Assembly (NCBI GenBank): GCA_014529385.2
Contig: CM043952.1
Location: 63,292,870 to 63,356,869 of the forward strand
Length of the DNA: 64,000 nt
Direction of reading: 5' to 3'
Source: Adiantum capillus-veneris
Lineage: Eukaryota; Streptophyta; Polypodiopsida; Polypodiales; Pteridaceae
Positions 59,951 through 64,000 of the stretch are shown here, piece after piece. The notes under the pieces were generated by a model that did no database searches, had not been told where the DNA came from, and saw only the letters and a program-made list of their open reading frames with translations. Positions within the stretch are counted from its first letter, which is position 1. Every line of letters begins with the position of its first letter. Made by a program: the position numbers and the translations under genes.

Positions 59951-59962
59951 ACTCTGATACCA
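59951..59962 (-). other. Primer-binding site of Q (tRNA-iMet)
   Basis: Minus strand TGGTATCAGAGT two bases after the LTR. Confidence 0.92.
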
Positions 59963-59964
59963 AT

Positions 59965-60191
59965 TGTTGGAATTAGGGTTGCAGAGAAACACACACAACT
60001 TGGAGAAGATGAAGGAAGCTCAAGGCACACAATAGAGAGTGTGTTACTTAGTGTGCAATGGAAAAATAGATAGCCCTAGAGTGATGGGCGTATATACAAT
60101 GCACGGGGGAAAAAACCTCCTAAAGAGGGAAAAAATGCCCTGGCGGTCCTAGTGTGTTCACACACATCACTACCACATGTATATGGTAACA
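59965..60191 (-). repeat. 5' LTR of Q
   Basis: 227 bp; partner of 55112-55338; followed by ATCAT. Confidence 0.97.
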
Positions 60192-60196
60192 ATCAT

Positions 60197-60955
60197 CATC
60201 TACTCCAAGTCCTTGGAGGAACACAAGCAACATCTCCAAGTGATTTTTCAAACATTGAGGGAGAACAAGCTTTTTCTCAACCAAAAGAAAAGCGAATTTT
60301 TCCTTCAAGAGATTTGATACTTAGGTCATATTATCTCTTAAGATGGTATCTGTATGGATTCATCAAAGTTAGAGGTAATAAAAGCATGGCCTAATCCAAG
60401 GAATCTACATGAGCTAAGAAGCTTTATTGGTATGTGTGCATACTATAGACCCTTCATAGCAAATTTTCTCAAATATCAGGACCATTGACTTAACAAAGAA
60501 GAACGTTAAGTATTCATGGAATGATAAGGAGCAAAAAGATTTTGACAAGCTCAAAGAGAAGCTTACCTCTCAACCAACCCTCATGCTTCTGGATCTCTCG
60601 AAGCCATTTGAGGTCCAATGTGATGCTTGTGGTGATTGCCTTGGAGCAGTCTTACTGTAAGAAGGACATGCCATAGCATATGAGAACCGAAGGCTCAATA
60701 CAGATGAACAGGTCTTGGGCATTTATGAGAAAGAGCTTTTAGCTGTTCTACATGCCCTAGACACATGGAAGCACTATTTATTGGGGACTCCATTCATTTT
60801 ACGAACATCCCATCAAAGTCTCAAGTACTCCATGACACAAACCAAGCTTTTCGACAAACAAATAAGGTGGACAAATTTTCTTTCACAATTTTATTTTCAT
60901 ATTGCTCACATTGCTGGTAAGCACAATCAAGTGGCCGATGCACTTTCATGATGAC
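60197..60955 (+). pseudogene. pol: Z2: RT C-half and RNase H
   Basis: Resumes after Q with LEEHKQHLQVI-type wording, QKKSEFFLQEI, then IGMCAYYRPF in changing frames. RNase H (FEVQCDACGDCLGAVLL, stop 60658; GIYEKELLAVLHALDTWKHYLLGT; NQVADALS, stop 60949). Confidence 0.82.
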
Positions 60956-61860
60956 CAAAAGTCAATGTGGTGTCTATAGCAACTCACAATGATCTATCTT
61001 CTATGATAGATGAGTATGCTATTGACCCTGACTTTAAAGATGTAATGTCAGCCCTTGCTTTGGGGAAAAAAGAGGAACCATTCACCTTGCATGATGGTTA
61101 TCTTCTTCATGGCAATAGGCTATGTGTTACCCACTCCCTTCGTGAGAAAGTCATGTGTGTATATCATGCTCCTCCCTATGCGAGGCATAGAGGCATTCAA
61201 CCTACTCTTCCAAGAGTAGAGACGTACTTCTATTGGCCTACCATGAAAGTGGACATACAAGAGTATGTTTCAAAATGTGTGGTATGCCAAAAGACTAAGC
61301 ATGATAGAGGGAAGAAATCTGGATTACCCCACCATTGCCCATCCCTAATTTACCATGGGAGAGCATATTCATGGATTTTATCTTTGGATTACCCAAGTCT
61401 ATCCATGGGAATACGAGAATATGGACAATAGTCGACAGGTTTAGCAAGTAAGCACACTTTATTCCTGTCAAAAAGACTATTAAGGCACACCAAATGGCAA
61501 CCATATTCATATGTCAGATTTTCAAACACCATGGATTACCAACATCCATCGTATCAGAGAGAGATCCTAGAATGACCAGTAATTTTTGGAAAGGTCTCTT
61601 TGAAAATCTAGGTACAAGATTGAATTTCTCTTCGGCTACCACCCACAAACGGATGGCCAAAGTGAGATAGCCAATCTTACAATACTCGATCTACTAAAGA
61701 CTTATGTTACAGAAATAGATCAACGATCATAGTGGGAGAAGTATTTACCCCTTGTAGAGTATGCGTGCAATAATACTGCCCATACTACTACAAGAAAAGT
61801 ACCTGTTGAGATCATAGAGGGAAGACCTAAAAGTCCCTTGCTACTTTAAGTACATGGGAA
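60956..61860 (+). pseudogene. pol: Z2: integrase
   Basis: Frame 60967-61431: HHCC (HRGIQPTLPRVETYFYWP, KCVVCQKTKHD) open, unlike in Z1. The core is frameshifted at about 61330; [10 protein letters not shown], then SERDPRMTS (SDRD in Z1, so the second Asp is Glu) and GQSEIANL follow in other frames, with stops at 61448 and 61730. Confidence 0.8.
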
Positions 61861-62440
61861 GATCTTCGCTGCTGATGAGTATAGTCGTGACCTACAAGAA
61901 TCTTTTCAAAAGGTTAAGGAGGCTATATCCATCTCTCAACAAAGGCAAAAAGCTGCTATTGACAAGCACAGAAGGGCCTTAACTTCAAAGAAAATAATTG
62001 GGTCTTACTTAAGTTTCCCAAGGCTCGATTGAGGCAAACGACGGGCAAAAATCCTACGGGCCATCAAAAGTATTATGCTAAATTAGCAAAAAGATACTAT
62101 GGTCCTTTTCAAATCTTGAAGCCAATCAATGACATGGCTTATCAACTCAAATTTCCCAACCATTGGCTCATACACAATGCTTTTCATGTGAGCCTACTTA
62201 AACCCTACAAAGGAGAGTTAACAAGGGGACCAATTATTGAAGACCCTCCAAAAATCAAAGACCAAGAAGAGGTGTTACAACCCAAAGCTATCCTTCGGCA
62301 TGAAGACAAGGTACTACGGCTTGGTAAGATTATCCAACGGTATCTTATTAAGTTAAAAAATTATCCTTTTGAAGATGCTAGATGGATGTAAGGAATATAG
62401 CTTAAGGATAGTATGAACCTTGTCAATGCTTACAATGTTG
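61861..62440 (+). pseudogene. pol: Z2: integrase C-terminus and chromodomain
   Basis: Frame 62029-62391: YAKLAKRYYGPFQILKPIND, HNAFHVSLLKPYKGE, then the chromodomain EEVLQPKAILRHEDKVLRLGKIIQRYLIKLKNYPFEDARW, cut by TAA 62389. The final helix (NLVNAYN) remains after it. Switches to W2 at about 62440. Confidence 0.8.
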
Positions 62441-63367
62441 CACTAAAAAAGAACAAGTCAGAGCCAAAAAGTTTGACAAATTTGGATACCAAAGAGCCAG
62501 ATTGGCCAAAAACAGGTATGAATCAAGAAGACAAAGATCTTTGATGAAAAATCAAAGGATCCAATGCCAAAAACAGGTATGAATCAAGAAGACAAAGATC
62601 TTTGATGAAAAATCACAGGATCCAATGCCAAAAGGAAAACAGTCAAAGCCTGCAAAAACATCTACAAAAGCCACAAAGTTGGAAGCTTTTGTAAATCAGA
62701 TTTGGGTTCCAAAGAAGTTGACTCAAGCACAAAGAGGTCAGGAGTTCATTTGGACTCCCAAGTCCTCAACCAAGAGTACAAGAGCAGAAGCAAAGACCAC
62801 TGAAGACTCACACAAAGACAAGGTGGATCTCAAAGCATTCTCTTGAAACACAAACAAAGCAGGGACAAGTATGGGTTCCCAAACGAGCAACGTTAACAAA
62901 ACAACCAGTAATCACAAATTTGTGAGCCCCAAAGGTAACCAACAAAACTATTGTTACTGCACCGCCGCTTGAATTCTTTCAATCCCTCCTACAATTATAG
63001 TACAGTTAGAAGAGAACCCACTCTGAGGAACAATGCCAAATACGACAACGAACAACAAGGCTAACTGGATTCTAAAGAAGCATGAAACAGATAAGTAATC
63101 CTTTGAAAAGCTCTACAACCTTTAATCAAGAAAATGACACAGGAGCTTCAAATGCCGTCACATTGCTTAGAATAGGAAGCTTTGGCAGCAAATGCCGATA
63201 AGCAAATTGCTTATACCCACATCTTGCACAACATAAATCTTTTCCATGCATTGACTGTGTATGCATAATATGGCTATATTACAAGGCTTGCATAGGCACC
63301 AATTTCAATTGCCCAAGCACATCACATACCCTTGGCGATACCTTGTCGTCTAGGAGGACTCCAAATA
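62441..63367 (+). pseudogene. W2 basic tail, right part, with W-x-P-K repeats
   Basis: Resumes W2 with KNKSEPKSLTNLDTKEPDWPK, and RYESRRQRSLMKNQ. Frame 62625-62846 has QIWVPKKLTQAQRGQEF then FIWTPKSS; later, in another frame, QVWVPKRAT (62866) and NWILKK (63063). A 61-bp tandem duplication (62506-62627) breaks the frame. No RT or integrase. Confidence 0.65.
62506..62627 (+). repeat. 61-bp tandem duplication in W2
   Basis: CCAAAAACAGGTATGAATCA... at 62506-62566 and 62567-62627, one mismatch. W1 has one copy. Confidence 0.95.
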
Positions 63368-63384
63368 GGAGGGGGGGGGGGGAG
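63368..63384 (+). other. Polypurine tract of W2
   Basis: AGGAGGGGGGGGGGGGAGG-type run just upstream of the LTR start, as in W1. Confidence 0.8.
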
Positions 63385-63396
63385 GCATTTTCTAAA

Positions 63397-64000
63397 TGTG
63401 AACCTAATATTATGAATATTAGAGGACAATGTTTTGTGAGTTATATTGAATTTTTGCGTTTGATTGTGATGATTTCTTAACAAAATTCAGAGTATATGCC
63501 CTCATAGTAAAGTTACAAGAGGAGTACGGAGACAAAAGCCATATATGAGCCCCTAGGGACATTGTACAGTGTACATAGCGTTTAGAATTCTATTAGAATG
63601 ATTTTGCTTTTTGAGTTGAGTTGATTTTTGGTTTTATTTTGTTATTTTTGAGATTTTCAAAAAAAAGAAAAAAAAGGCTCCGGAATGGACTATAAGGACA
63701 AAGAAAGTTGGTGATTGACTAAACAAAAGTAGCCATCAAGTGTAAAGTTGCCTATCAAACATTTCATGCGACTACAAGGCCGTATACAGGGAGTAGATCT
63801 TTATACTGTAAATCTTCTACTTGTATGTGAAGCTTAACAAACAAAAGGGACTAACAATACTGACAAGAACAAAAGGGACAGAAATGATAGTTCAGTCATC
63901 GATTGTGATCGATGTTTGCAGGCGCAACCAAGGGTCAAGACCAATTCTGATCATCATCATTGGTTCTACATGTGTTTGGTAGCTTGAAGGTGCCAAAGAT
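63397..64000 (+). repeat. 3' LTR of W2, runs off window
   Basis: Starts TGTGAACCTAATATTATG and aligns to the W1 LTR (reverse of 10577-11443) up to the last base. The 110-bp unit duplicated in W1 is mostly missing. Confidence 0.8.

Larger units (their letters stand above)
55112..60191 (-). mobile_element. Ty1/copia element Q, complete ends, 5.08 kb
   Basis: Two 227-bp LTRs (55112-55338; 59965-60191) differ at about 8 positions by eye. An ATCAT duplication flanks it. The primer site (minus TGGTATCAGAGT, 59951-59962) and polypurine tract (minus CCAGGGGGGATT, 55339-55350) are in place. Gag, protease, integrase, RT and RNase H follow copia order. The coding frame changes at least four times and has two or more stops. 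Confidence 0.95.
50783..62440 (+). mobile_element. Chromovirus Z2 (Ty3/gypsy) in W2, 3' LTR deleted, split by Q
   Basis: The 5' LTR (50783-52231), primer site, hairpin, gag, protease and RT run to 55111. Copia element Q fills 55112-60191. RT to chromodomain continues to 62440. The sequence then switches directly to W2 tail sequence, so the 3' untranslated region and 3' LTR are gone. Z2 is more open than Z1 in gag. Confidence 0.9.

Overview
The window is 64 kb of repeat-filled nuclear DNA from a vascular plant with a large genome. This rests on plant-type Ty1/copia (TNT1-like and others), chromodomain Ty3/gypsy and dual-RNase-H (Tat-type) Ty3/gypsy elements, tRNA-iMet primer sites, long SSRs, and tiny fragments of plant host genes (a DEAD-box helicase and a PPR repeat). 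A gymnosperm is plausible, but the sequence alone does not fix the taxon. No intact host gene, tRNA, rRNA or CRISPR array was seen. Every long open frame belongs to a retroelement, and all carry stops or frameshifts.

Layout, left to right. 1-4.8 kb: TNT1-like copia element P (+), 5' end outside the window. 5.6-6.65 kb: a 1-kb foldback element with an (AT)n core. 6.65-8.7 kb: very decayed gypsy gag-pol (+). 8.7-10.1 kb: gypsy-type LTR and polypurine tract (-) joined to a DEAD-box helicase fragment. 10.6-15.1 kb: W1 (-), a gag-protease-only LTR element. 15.1-17.5 kb: copia RT scrap and an unidentified degenerate coding stretch (-). 17.7-27.2 kb: Y1 (+), a Tat-type gypsy element with 2.8-kb LTRs. 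27.2-30.3 kb: copia fragment S (-) interrupted by an inverted chromovirus LTR (Z3). 30.3-41.8 kb: a second Y-type LTR (Y2) split by Z1, a structurally complete 9.45-kb chromovirus with a TTATG target duplication, itself carrying a 757-bp hAT-like insertion. 41.9-45.1 kb: tandem and head-to-head satellite-like repeats with a PPR scrap. 45.1-47.4 kb: SSR-rich DNA without genes. 47.4-64 kb: a four-level nest, in which W2 (+) is split by chromovirus Z2 (+), and Z2 is split just after its RT catalytic motif by copia element Q (-), which has a clean ATCAT target duplication.

How the parts relate. The autonomous-type families (P, Y, Z, Q) have the usual gag-protease-integrase-RT/RNase H (copia) or gag-protease-RT-RNase H-integrase (gypsy) order. 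W has Gag, a retropepsin and a long basic tail but no RT or integrase, so its movement would need enzymes from another family. Order of insertion by nesting: Y2 before Z1 before the hAT-like element; W2 before Z2 before Q. The most unusual items are the W family with its repeated W-x-P-K motif, the SR-like domain in chromovirus Gag, paired small ORFs in the Y leader, the helicase fragment joined to a retroelement 3' end, and the foldback element. I found no convincing new non-transposon system.
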